From Sediminicola sp. (lineage in GTDB: Bacteria > Bacteroidota > Bacteroidia > Flavobacteriales > Flavobacteriaceae), in assembly GCA_024643325.1 (NCBI GenBank), contig JAHEND010000035.1:1-64000 (forward strand): 64,000 nt of DNA. The letters are read 5' to 3'. Below are positions 42,555-51,680 of the stretch, piece after piece. A model generated the notes under the pieces. That model worked only from the letters and a program-made list of their open reading frames with translations. It did not search any database and was not told the origin of the DNA. A program made the position numbers and the translations under genes. How positions within the stretch are numbered: the stretch's first letter is position 1; each line of letters starts with the position of its first letter.

Positions 42555-44273
42555 TTAAATATTTTGCATTTTAAGCTGTTCAACAATATAATCACAAGTC
42601 CTCCAAGATAGCGCCAGGATAGTCCATGTAGGGTTTTTGTCGGCCTGAGAAACAAAAGGTCCTGCGTCTACAATAAATACGTTATTTGCGTCGTGTAATT
42701 GCTGGAATTGATTCACCACAGATGTTTTTGGATCATTTCCCATTCGAGTAGTACCCACCTCATGAATAATTCTACCTGGTGCCTCTAATCCATACTCCCT
42801 GTCTGCACCAGGTGCAGCAGAAAGCGCCTCTCCACCCATATTGTGAATGAGCTCGTCAAAGGTCTCGTGCATATGCTTGGCCTGTTTTCGCTCAAAGTCT
42901 GACCAATTATAATGAAAACGAAGTACTGGAATTCCAAACTCATCTACCACAGAAGGATCTATTTCACAATAGTTATCTTTCATGGCAATAGACTCTCCTC
43001 TTCCTCCAAAACCAACTACAGAACCGTAGTATTTCTTAATATCTGAACGAAGGCTATTTCCATAACCTCCTACCTTGAGTCCAAAAAACTTATTGTATTC
43101 GTTTGCGTTAAAACCAAAACCGTAGTTTGGCATTCCCATACCTCCCCAAACTTCTATATGGTAGCCTCTAGGAAAATCTAATTTTTTATTGTCTAACCAC
43201 CATGGTGTATAAACATGCATTCCTCCTACGCCATCTTCATTATACATTTTCCTGTTGACTAAATCCGGTATAAAAGCAGCCCTGCTGCTTCCTGTGGAAT
43301 CATGAAGGTACTTCCCTACAGTGTTCCCACTATTCCCCAAACCATTAGGATGCTGGGGAGATTTAGAGTTTAATAGTATTCTAGCTGAGCTACAAGCAGA
43401 AGCTGCCAATACAACCACCTTAGCTCTTAAAGTGTATTCTTTTCTATCTGATTTGTTAATATAAGACACTCCTGTAGCCTTTCCTTCTGAGTTAGTCAGT
43501 ACTTCTCTCACCATGGCATTATTGTACAAGTCTATCTGACCACCATTTTTTTGCGCTGGAAAAATAAGACAACTTCCCGCTGAGAAATCTGCATAGGCAG
43601 AACAAGACCTGTTGCACTGTCCACAGTAAAAGCAAACCCCGCGTTCAGGATTAATTTTCTTAGTGAGCATAGACATCCTAGAAGGAATCACTGGAATATT
43701 AGATTTTCTTGCACCTTTGATATAAAAAAGTTCGTGCAACCTTGGTTTTGGTGGCGGCAAGAAAAATCCATCCGGCTCATTGGGTAGGTTTTCCTTAGAT
43801 CCAAAAAGACCAATGAGTTTGTCTACCTTGTCGTAATAAGGCTTTACATCTTCATAGCCTATAGGCCAATTATCTCCCAAGCCATCTACATCTTTGTGCT
43901 TAAAATCACGCGCTGAAAAACGGAGCGATATACGGCCCCAGTGGTTAGTTCTACCACCTAGCATACGTGCCCTAAACCAGTCAAACTTGGTACCGTCTTT
44001 TCTAGTGTAGGGTTCTCCGGGTATATCCCATCCGCCGTATAAGGCGTCAAAATCTCCAAAAGTTCTTTGGGTATTTGCCCCCCTTCTAGGAGACTCCCAA
44101 GGCCATTTCATCTGGGTTTGTTGGTCTGGATTGGCTGGATCAAAATGAGGTCCTGCTTCTACCACTGCGATGTTTAAACCTGCCTCTGATAGTATTTTTG
44201 TAGCCATACCACCACCAGCTCCAGAACCGACAATCACTGCGTCGTATATTTTAGAGGATTCTTTTATTTGCAT
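42555..44273 (-). CDS. GMC family oxidoreductase
   Basis: YDAVIVGSGAGGGMATKILSEAGLNIAVVEAG; MLGGRTNHWGR; HEVGTTRMGNDPKTSVVN. Confidence 0.92.
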   Translation of the reverse strand: MQIKESSKIYDAVIVGSGAGGGMATKILSEAGLNIAVVEAGPHFDPANPDQQTQMKWPWESPRRGANTQRTFGDFDALYGGWDIPGEPYTRKDGTKFDWFRARMLGGRTNHWGRISLRFSARDFKHKDVDGLGDNWPIGYEDVKPYYDKVDKLIGLFGSKENLPNEPDGFFLPPPKPRLHELFYIKGARKSNIPVIPSRMSMLTKKINPERGVCFYCGQCNRSCSAYADFSAGSCLIFPAQKNGGQIDLYNNAMVREVLTNSEGKATGVSYINKSDRKEYTLRAKVVVLAASACSSARILLNSKSPQHPNGLGNSGNTVGKYLHDSTGSSRAAFIPDLVNRKMYNEDGVGGMHVYTPWWLDNKKLDFPRGYHIEVWGGMGMPNYGFGFNANEYNKFFGLKVGGYGNSLRSDIKKYYGSVVGFGGRGESIAMKDNYCEIDPSVVDEFGIPVLRFHYNWSDFERKQAKHMHETFDELIHNMGGEALSAAPGADREYGLEAPGRIIHEVGTTRMGNDPKTSVVNQFQQLHDANNVFIVDAGPFVSQADKNPTWTILALSWRTCDYIVEQLKMQNI

Positions 44274-44384
44274 AGTTGGTTATTTTGAAAACAAGATAAG
44301 GCAAAAATCTGTTTTGAATAAAACGATTATACCAACAACTTGTTAGAAGCTAAAAACAACCTTTTTGAAAGGTTTAATGACTTT

Positions 44385-46466
44385 TTATTGTAATTGCTCC
44401 AGGGCTTCTGAAATGCTACTTACAGGTAGCTTACAACTGTAGTCTACACAGACATAAAATAAGGTTTCTCCCGCTATGTATCTATCCTGAAACAAAGGCA
44501 ATTCACTGGGTTCTTGTGAACCAACCACCAATACATTTGGAAGTCCAATTTTGTTCACTTTTTCAGTAAAATCCAATGCTTGAGGTCCTAAAATAGCCAA
44601 TTCATAAAAAGGAAATAATTTGTATAAATAAACTTGGCCCCATTGGGTGTAGTTTGCTAAATCACTAGACATATAGGTCTGAACGTTCGCCATAGCTTTA
44701 GTAGACTTCTCACTGGCTTTAGTGTCAAATTTAATATGCCCTATCAGAAAATTTACTTGAGCTGCTACCCCATTATCAGAGGGCATTACACCGTCTGAAA
44801 ACACATAAAGTGGCGCCATTAATTCATTAGCGTCACCAAAGGCATATGCAGATTTTTCTTCACTGTAAAAGCGACTGTTTAAATAAGCCATTTTGTTTTC
44901 TGCAGCGGCTAAATAAATGGTGTTGTTTGTGGTGAGATACAATGCCAATGCTGCTTGGGACAAGAAAACAATATCTTGCGAGAACACCGGCGCCGTTTTT
45001 GATGCCTTGTAAATATGGCGCAAATTCTCTGGTGCTTTTGCGCTAATTAATCCATAAAGATCTGTGGCTTTTTTTAAATAATGTGCCATCCCAAAAGCAC
45101 TATATGCTTCTGTATAAGCGCTTACCAATAAAGCATTCCAAGAAGTAATAAGTTTATGATCTCTCAGGGGAGCCCCTCTTTTGCTTCGGGCTTCTAAAAG
45201 TAATCGTTCCCAATCAGTTCTCAAAGCATCGAATCGCTCTTTAGTGAGTCCGTAAGTAGTTTTAAATAATGAGTTGTCCTGGGGTGCCTGAAGTATCCAG
45301 TAACGATCTTCCCATAAATCGTTTTCAGACAATTGAAAATAAGCAGCAAACAAGTCCCATTGTTCTGTAATTAAGCCTTTGAGTTCTTGTGGAGTCCACA
45401 CATAGAAAAGCCCTTCTTCTCCCTGAAAATCTGCGTCTAATGCTGCAGCGTATCCGCCAGAGTCGAGTTTCATCTCTCTCTCTAGAAAATCATAGGTTTT
45501 GGACACCACTTCTTTATAGGTGCCTTTCTTGAAAAATTTAAAGGCTTTAGAATACAGTTGGATCATTTGTGCGTTGTCGTAAAGCATTTTTTCAAAGTGA
45601 GGGACTTTCCAATTAGCATCTGTACTGTAGCGGTAAAAACCACCCCCTATTTGATCAAAAATACCCCCCGAAGCCATTTTATCAAGGGTGTTTTCTACAT
45701 AAGAAAGCACCAGGCTATCTTTGGCAAGTTGTCCGTATGAAAGGAGAAACTCCAAACTATTTGGGCGCATGAATTTCTGATCTCCTTTGAGCCCTCCAAA
45801 TTCAAGATCCCATTTCTTTTGCCAATCTATTATTCCATTTGTCAGATCTAACTGACTGACTTGGGTTTCCTCTGAGGGAATCTGAACAGCCATGGCCTCA
45901 GCAATACCGTTTTTAAGATCAGCCGCAAAAGACTTGAGTTGCTCTGGTTGACTAGAATAGAGGTCCTTTAGCTGTTTTAAAACAGTCATCCATTGGGTCT
46001 TAGAATGATATGTGCCTCCATATATAGGAGTGCCATCTGGTAAAGCGACCACGTTTAAAGGCCAACCCGTCTGCTTACCCATAAGACTTAAAGCAGTCAT
46101 ATATGTTTGATCAATATCAGGCCTTTCTTCTCGGTCCACTTTGATATTTACAAAAAAATTATTCATTAATTTGGCAACTGCCAAGTCTTCAAAACTCTCT
46201 TCTTCCATGACATGACACCAATGACAGGAAGCATATCCCACACTTATCACCATTAAACGATCTAAGTCTTTTGCTTTTTCTAGTGTGTTATTATCCCAAA
46301 CTTTCCAAGCCACTGGGTTTTTAGCATGCTGCAATAAATAAGGGCTATTTTGGTTAGATAAGTCGTTCTTTTGAGTGAACAAGTCTTGCGAGCGCGTAGA
46401 TACTGGTAGTAATAATACAGCCAACAGCATTAATAAAACCTGATATATTTTAGTCATTTCATTCAT
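44385..46466 (-). CDS. Thioredoxin-domain/DUF255 protein (YyaL-like), exported
   Basis: NSPYLLQHAKNPVAWKVWDN; GYASCHWCHVMEEESFED; VDREERPDIDQTYM. Confidence 0.93.
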   Translation of the reverse strand: MNEMTKIYQVLLMLLAVLLLPVSTRSQDLFTQKNDLSNQNSPYLLQHAKNPVAWKVWDNNTLEKAKDLDRLMVISVGYASCHWCHVMEEESFEDLAVAKLMNNFFVNIKVDREERPDIDQTYMTALSLMGKQTGWPLNVVALPDGTPIYGGTYHSKTQWMTVLKQLKDLYSSQPEQLKSFAADLKNGIAEAMAVQIPSEETQVSQLDLTNGIIDWQKKWDLEFGGLKGDQKFMRPNSLEFLLSYGQLAKDSLVLSYVENTLDKMASGGIFDQIGGGFYRYSTDANWKVPHFEKMLYDNAQMIQLYSKAFKFFKKGTYKEVVSKTYDFLEREMKLDSGGYAAALDADFQGEEGLFYVWTPQELKGLITEQWDLFAAYFQLSENDLWEDRYWILQAPQDNSLFKTTYGLTKERFDALRTDWERLLLEARSKRGAPLRDHKLITSWNALLVSAYTEAYSAFGMAHYLKKATDLYGLISAKAPENLRHIYKASKTAPVFSQDIVFLSQAALALYLTTNNTIYLAAAENKMAYLNSRFYSEEKSAYAFGDANELMAPLYVFSDGVMPSDNGVAAQVNFLIGHIKFDTKASEKSTKAMANVQTYMSSDLANYTQWGQVYLYKLFPFYELAILGPQALDFTEKVNKIGLPNVLVVGSQEPSELPLFQDRYIAGETLFYVCVDYSCKLPVSSISEALEQLQ

Positions 46467-46556
46467 AAGTGATCCAAATTACAATTTATTTTCAAAATAC
46501 AATCACCTGTATGAACTGCTAAAAAAATACTTACATTTACTCATATTTTTTGGCTT

Positions 46557-48422
46557 ATGAAAACCATGACCAAGTACGCCTTAGTACTGCCTTTATTTTT
46601 TTTCTTTATTACTGCTAAAGCACAAGATTCTATCCCAGCTTTAGCCGCAATAAACCAAGACAGCATTCGTCTAGAACAATACAATACAAAAATACAGCTA
46701 ATTGAAAGTCAAAGGATTGCAGACTCTATCAAGAAAGTAGAGTTATTGGCTGAGATTCAGAGCCTTAAAACTACAGACAACCTCAAAAAAGAAACCCTGC
46801 AAGCCCAATTAGACGCTATTAGCTCTCAAGAAAAAGAGCGATTGGCTGCAAAAAAGAGAGAAATAGAAGCTTTAAGGGCTACAATCAAGGGTGTCCCAGT
46901 GAGGGGCTTTTTTAAAGACACCCTGTTTACAATATACAGCCGTTTGGGAAGTTTTTCACCAAAAGAACGTGCCAAAGCAGTCAGTGAAAGAATTCAAAAC
47001 CTTGCTGGATTAAGGAATTTTTCTGCAGACAGCCTAGTTGTAAAGAGGGAGTACAATATTTTAAATTTGGTGTATTCCGATCAGATTATCACCAGCATTT
47101 CAGAAGAAGACGCACTTTGGTCTAAAATGAATGCTGAAGACTTAATTACTAGTTACCAAAAAGTTGTTGCTACATCTGTTATAAATTATCAGAATGAAAC
47201 CAATATAATCACTCTGCTCAAAGAGTTTGGTTTGGCTTTATTGGTACTCATTATTACCTATCTTGTTATTAAATACATCTTTATAGCTTTTAGATGGACT
47301 GCCATTAAAATACACGTCCAAGAAAACAAACGTATCAAAGGAATAAAAATTAAAGACTATACGCTCTTTGACGCCTCTAGACAGGTAGCAGTGCTTATTA
47401 ATTTTAATACCTTTCTAAAGTGGCTTGTGGTGTTAAGCACGGTATATATAGCACTCCCTATTTTGTTTGGAATTTTCCCATGGACCAAAGACATGGCCCA
47501 GACACTATTTGGTTATGTATTAGATCCTTTAAAAGACATTGGTTTGGGACTTTGGAATTACCTACCCAACCTAATCACTGTGATCGTTATTATTGTAGTG
47601 TTTAGGTATGTACTCAAAGGTTTATACTTCTTAAAATCGGAGATACAACAAGAAAACCTAAAACTTCCTGGCTTTTATTCAGATTGGGCTGCACCTACTT
47701 ATCAGATTATAAAGGTATTGGTCTTTGCCTTTATGATTGTGGTAATTTTCCCCTATTTACCTGGATCTGACTCACCCATCTTCCAAGGGGTATCTGTATT
47801 TCTTGGATTCTTATTCACCTTTGGATCTGCTGGTTCACTCTCTAATATTATTGCAGGGCTAATACTGACCTACATGCGGCTTTTTAAAATGGGTGATCGA
47901 GTTAAAATTGGCAGTATATCTGGAGATGTGATTGAAAAAAATATGTTGGTGACCCGAATAAGGACCATAAAAAATGAAATTATCTCCATTCCCAATGCTA
48001 CGGTAATGAACAGTCACACGATTAATTACAGCAGTGACGCCCCAGAAAAAGGACTTATCATGCATTCCACTATTACCATTGGGTATGACGTTCCATGGAG
48101 AAAAATGGAAGAAGTGCTTATTAAAGCAGCACTAAAAACGCCTTTATTATTAGATGATCCAGCTCCATTTGTGCTTCAAACAAGCCTAGATGACTTCTAT
48201 GTGTCATACCAAATAAACGCTTATACTAGGGAGCCTAACAAACAAGCCACCATCTATTCTAACTTACACGCTAACATTCAAGATTTTTGTAACGAGGCGG
48301 GTATAGAAATTATGTCACCACATTACAGAGCGGCTAGGGATGGAAACCAAAGTACTATTCCTGCAGATCAGTTGCCTAAGGATTACAAAGCACCTAGTTT
48401 TCTGTTCAAAAGAGAGGAATAA
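46557..48422 (+). CDS. Mechanosensitive ion channel (MscS family)
   Basis: FGSAGSLSNIIAGLILTYMRLFKMGDRVKIGSISGDVIEKNMLVTRIRTIKNEIISIPNATVM. Confidence 0.92.
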   Translation: MKTMTKYALVLPLFFFFITAKAQDSIPALAAINQDSIRLEQYNTKIQLIESQRIADSIKKVELLAEIQSLKTTDNLKKETLQAQLDAISSQEKERLAAKKREIEALRATIKGVPVRGFFKDTLFTIYSRLGSFSPKERAKAVSERIQNLAGLRNFSADSLVVKREYNILNLVYSDQIITSISEEDALWSKMNAEDLITSYQKVVATSVINYQNETNIITLLKEFGLALLVLIITYLVIKYIFIAFRWTAIKIHVQENKRIKGIKIKDYTLFDASRQVAVLINFNTFLKWLVVLSTVYIALPILFGIFPWTKDMAQTLFGYVLDPLKDIGLGLWNYLPNLITVIVIIVVFRYVLKGLYFLKSEIQQENLKLPGFYSDWAAPTYQIIKVLVFAFMIVVIFPYLPGSDSPIFQGVSVFLGFLFTFGSAGSLSNIIAGLILTYMRLFKMGDRVKIGSISGDVIEKNMLVTRIRTIKNEIISIPNATVMNSHTINYSSDAPEKGLIMHSTITIGYDVPWRKMEEVLIKAALKTPLLLDDPAPFVLQTSLDDFYVSYQINAYTREPNKQATIYSNLHANIQDFCNEAGIEIMSPHYRAARDGNQSTIPADQLPKDYKAPSFLFKREE

Positions 48423-48426
48423 TAAA

Positions 48427-49038
48427 CTATTTAGCTTTAAAAGAGCCAAAAATGAACTCCTGCTGTGTATTAAAAGGGGTGGAATGAATTTGTGTCTCAA
48501 AAGACAAAGACTCATAACCATACTTCTCAAAGAGCTGTTTCAATGACGCTTTATTGTATTGCATAATCTCTAATCCACTGCACTTTTTAGGCCCGTTGGT
48601 AGAGAAAGTTCCAATAATGACGTGACCTTTAGCAGCACGCTTTAATAATGTTAAATAATCTCTAATGCTTTCAGACGATGCCTGAAAGTGAAACGAAGCT
48701 CTGTCATGCCAAAGATCATAAGATATCTCAGGATTAAAATCTAACACATCACTCACTATCCACTTTACTTGTGAGGCGCTAGCCCCAAGTCTTTCCTGAG
48801 CTCTAACAATAGCGGTTTCTGAAATATCTAATACCGTTAAATTCTTATACCCCTGATTTATAAGATGGTCTACTAGTTGGCTATCTCCGCCACCCACATC
48901 TATTATTTTGGCGTCCAAAGATAATTTGGCGTTAGAAATAAACTCTAAAGAGGTATGAGGTATGTTTTCTGTCCAGCTAACCTCTTGAGCGGTTTTCGTT
49001 TTGTAAATACGCTCCCAGTGCACTTTTTGATTATCCAT
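48427..49038 (-). CDS. Class I SAM-dependent methyltransferase
   Basis: AKIIDVGGGDSQLVDHLINQGYKNLTVLDISETAI. Confidence 0.88.
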   Translation of the reverse strand: MDNQKVHWERIYKTKTAQEVSWTENIPHTSLEFISNAKLSLDAKIIDVGGGDSQLVDHLINQGYKNLTVLDISETAIVRAQERLGASASQVKWIVSDVLDFNPEISYDLWHDRASFHFQASSESIRDYLTLLKRAAKGHVIIGTFSTNGPKKCSGLEIMQYNKASLKQLFEKYGYESLSFETQIHSTPFNTQQEFIFGSFKAK

Positions 49039-49046
49039 AGAATAAA

Positions 49047-49430
49047 CTAAGAAAGTTCCTTTTGTCTATTCATTAAGATAATAGTCAAACTAAATAGAAG
49101 CATTAGACCCGCAGGTAAAAATTTAATAGCTTCATCGCTTACTTTAAAATGCATAAAGACAGCACCTAACATTAGCGCGCCCATTAATGCAGCAGAAGGA
49201 AGTATGACTTTGCTTTTCACAAAACCAATTAATAACCCCATAGCAGCTAATATTTTCAAGCCTCCAATCAGATATACCATGGTTTCATTGAGTCCGTAAA
49301 CCGCAAATTCCTCCATCATATTCATTGCCTTTCCGCCTCTATAAATAGTTGGATTATTAAATCTAAAAAACCAAACATTAATAACCACTAATGAAACCAC
49401 AGCCATTAAAACATATTTTAAGTATTTCAT
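49047..49430 (-). CDS. DoxX-like membrane protein
   Basis: Four TM helices, GGLKILAAMGLLIGF. Confidence 0.65.
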   Translation of the reverse strand: MKYLKYVLMAVVSLVVINVWFFRFNNPTIYRGGKAMNMMEEFAVYGLNETMVYLIGGLKILAAMGLLIGFVKSKVILPSAALMGALMLGAVFMHFKVSDEAIKFLPAGLMLLFSLTIILMNRQKELS

Positions 49431-49432
49431 AA

Positions 49433-49771
49433 TTAAAGTTTTAAGCTTTTTATAAAGATATAAGAATTTAGCAATAAGTAAAACAAAGCGGGTAAAGACT
49501 GTATTAAACTATCTTGAATATTGATTCGAGTTCCTAAAGCTCCAACCATCATTATGGATAAAATGGCAGCACTTATTAAGGAAATTTTAAACTTACCCAT
49601 ACCGTACAAAAGTCCCGCACCACAAATTAGCTGCACAAGCCCAATGAGTATTCTCATTGTAGAGAAGCCATATCTTGTGAATTCCGCTATATAAAAGGGG
49701 TGCAATAAAGTAAGTATTCCATAGATTAAATGTGATGTACCACAAAAAAATCTAATGATTGATAATGTCAT
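49433..49771 (-). CDS. Small membrane protein, unknown (DoxX-like topology)
   Basis: Four hydrophobic segments; 2-nt spacing to 49430. Confidence 0.6.
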   Translation of the reverse strand: MTLSIIRFFCGTSHLIYGILTLLHPFYIAEFTRYGFSTMRILIGLVQLICGAGLLYGMGKFKISLISAAILSIMMVGALGTRINIQDSLIQSLPALFYLLLNSYIFIKSLKL

Positions 49772-49840
49772 GACGCGAAGCTAAATGTTCTGTGGTTAAT
49801 AACCGGACTTTTTTTAAAATTTTAGCTCCAATTGCGAAAC

Positions 49841-50062
49841 CTATTTATTTTTTATAGAATACAGGTAAAACCGCTCCACTTTTTCTCTAGCCCATGGTGT
49901 TCTCCTCAAGAAGGTCAAACTAGATTTCACCGTCTGATTACTCTTAAAGCAATTAATATTGACCTGATTCGCCATTTCTTCCCATCCGTGCGTTTCCAGT
50001 AGATATTCCAATATATCTAATAATTTTACGCCGTGCAAAGGGTTGTTAGGTTGTTGTTCCAT
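49841..50062 (-). CDS. VF530 family (DUF2132) protein
   Basis: NNPLHGVKLLDILEYLLETHGWEEMANQVNINCFKSNQTVKSSLTFLRRTPWAREKVERFYL. Confidence 0.9.
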   Translation of the reverse strand: MEQQPNNPLHGVKLLDILEYLLETHGWEEMANQVNINCFKSNQTVKSSLTFLRRTPWAREKVERFYLYSIKNK

Positions 50063-50108
50063 ATATACTTAAAAAGTTAGAGACATTTGATCATTGGCTA
50101 AATTACAG

Positions 50109-50143
50109 AAAAAGCCGCTTGATTGCATCAAGCGGCTTTTTTA
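50109..50143. terminator. Bidirectional intrinsic terminator
   Basis: aaaaagccgcttgat-tgc-atcaagcggctttttt. Confidence 0.9.
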
Positions 50144-50160
50144 TTCATACCATTCAATCA

Positions 50161-50400
50161 TTAGATACTTTTCTTTGCCAAATACCAGGTTACCTTCTCT
50201 ACACTATTGTCTGCCAATCTAGCATTCAAATCATTTAATGATTTGGGTGCGGGGCAGATGACCTTATCCCCTTTTTTCCAATCTAAAGGTAGGGCAACTT
50301 TATACTTATCAGAAATCTGAAGGGCTTCTAAGGCTCTTAGTATCTCATCCATATTCCTACCTACATTTAAAGTATAATACATAATCAACCATCTATTTTC
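50161..50400 (-). pseudogene. C-terminal fragment of a 1-Cys peroxiredoxin (Prx6-like)
   Basis: LIMYYTLNVGRNMDEILRALEALQISDKYKVALPLDWKKGDKVICPAPKSLNDLNARLADNSVEKVTWYLAKKSI resembles the Prx6 C-terminal domain; no catalytic domain upstream and an in-frame TAA about 15 nt upstream of the homology. Confidence 0.8.
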
Positions 50401-51021
50401 TTCTTAGAGTGGCTTAAATACGCTAAAAGCAAGAACAAAGAAAGCTTAATACCTGAAATGGAGCTATGTTTAAGACTTGTTTTAAACGGAGAAATATATT
50501 CTTACATAAGCAACAATTCTGATGCATTTGGAAGTATGAAATACAAAGACCTAAAAAAAAGTGTCTTAACTATTTTTAATGCTGATAAATATGCAGGAGA
50601 AAAAAAAGACGAAATGATTCGACTGTTCCCTAACTTAATGAAATGGGTATTTGACATGAAGAATAAATCAGGTTATAAATCAGTAAGTAAATTAGGACAC
50701 AAGACAGAAGCAGATATATTTGTTGAGGTATACAAAAACCTTCCTGATGATATATTCTCTTTAATTATACATGACTGTATTTTATTGACTAAGAGTAGTA
50801 TAAACCTTGTGAGAGAGAAATTAGAAAATAGGGTAAGAGAGTTATATAAAGAAGTAATTGTTCCTGAAGACAACTTAGAGAAGCTATTTAAAGTCAGTCT
50901 TGTCTCTCTCACGGATAAACAACTAATTAACACTCAATTTGAAGATTATCTCAAAACATTAGAAATTGATGAAAATCAAGAAATAGCTACAGACTTTAAA
51001 TGGGATTTTGAAGATATATAA
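50401..51021 (+). pseudogene. C-terminal remnant of an unidentified larger protein (possibly polymerase-like); ORF track start 50458
   Basis: Reading frame is open upstream of 50458 through 50401 (FLEWLKYAKSKNKESLIPEMELCLRL...) with no obvious start; IIHDCILLT motif. Confidence 0.5.
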
Positions 51022-51107
51022 ATTCAATTATGAATGAATCTTTTAAATTTAGAAGTTAAACATTAAATTATTTGGTATTACGTTAAATGCAAAATCAACT
51101 GCCATAT

Positions 51108-51139
51108 AAGTGTCAAATATTGACAGTAATCTGACACTT
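51108..51139. repeat. Dyad-symmetric element with alternative pairings (aagtgtca...tgacactt)
   Basis: 8-bp perfect inverted repeat plus internal tgtcaa-ata-ttgaca dyad. Confidence 0.6.
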
Positions 51140-51181
51140 GAGTGATTTTTTAATTAAATTTATGGTGTAATAAATAGGCAC

Positions 51182-51213
51182 AAAAAAACCCTCACATCAC
51201 TGTGAAGGTTTAA
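51182..51213 (-). terminator. Intrinsic terminator downstream of tRNA cluster
   Basis: Minus strand AACCTTCACA-gtga-TGTGAGGGTT then T7. Confidence 0.85.
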
Positions 51214-51244
51214 TTTTAAAAGCCTCAGCGCTTTTATTTATATG

Positions 51245-51318
51245 TGATCGCGAAAGGATTCGAACCTTTGACCGTCTGCTTAGAAGGCAGATGCTCTATC
51301 CAGCTGAGCTACGCGACC
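51245..51318 (-). tRNA. tRNA-Arg (TCT)
   Basis: Reverse complement GGTCGCGTAGCTCAGCTGGATAGAGCATCTGCCTTCTAAGCAGACGGTCAAAGGTTCGAATCCTTTCGCGATCA folds as cloverleaf. Confidence 0.95.
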
Positions 51319-51371
51319 ATTTCCCGAAGGAAAAAGTTTTGAGATTTTGGGAATATCTCTGTTTATTAATG

Positions 51372-51446
51372 TCGGGGTGGCAGGATTCGAACCTGCGACC
51401 TCCGCGTCCCAAACGCGGCGCGATAACCGGGCTACGCTACACCCCG
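51372..51446 (-). tRNA. tRNA-Pro (TGG)
   Basis: CGGGGTG/CACCCCG acceptor; loop TTTGGGA. Confidence 0.94.
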
Positions 51447-51483
51447 AGACCTTGTAATAAGGTATCTATTTTTCAATAAAGAG

Positions 51484-51567
51484 CGGAGAGACAGGGATTC
51501 GAACCCTGGCGACAGTTACCCGTCGACAGATTAGCAATCTGCTCCATTACCACTCTGGCACCTCTCC
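51484..51567 (-). tRNA. tRNA-Ser (GCT)
   Basis: GGAGAGG acceptor, long variable arm, anticodon loop ATTGCTAAT. Confidence 0.94.
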
Positions 51568-51680
51568 TAACACAAAAAGTGTTTCACGCCTTAAAAACGC
51601 GGTTGCAAATGTACTTTTTAGAATATAATATCACAACATTTTTAAAGCTTTTTTTAGCTTTATTTTTCATTGATCCTGAA

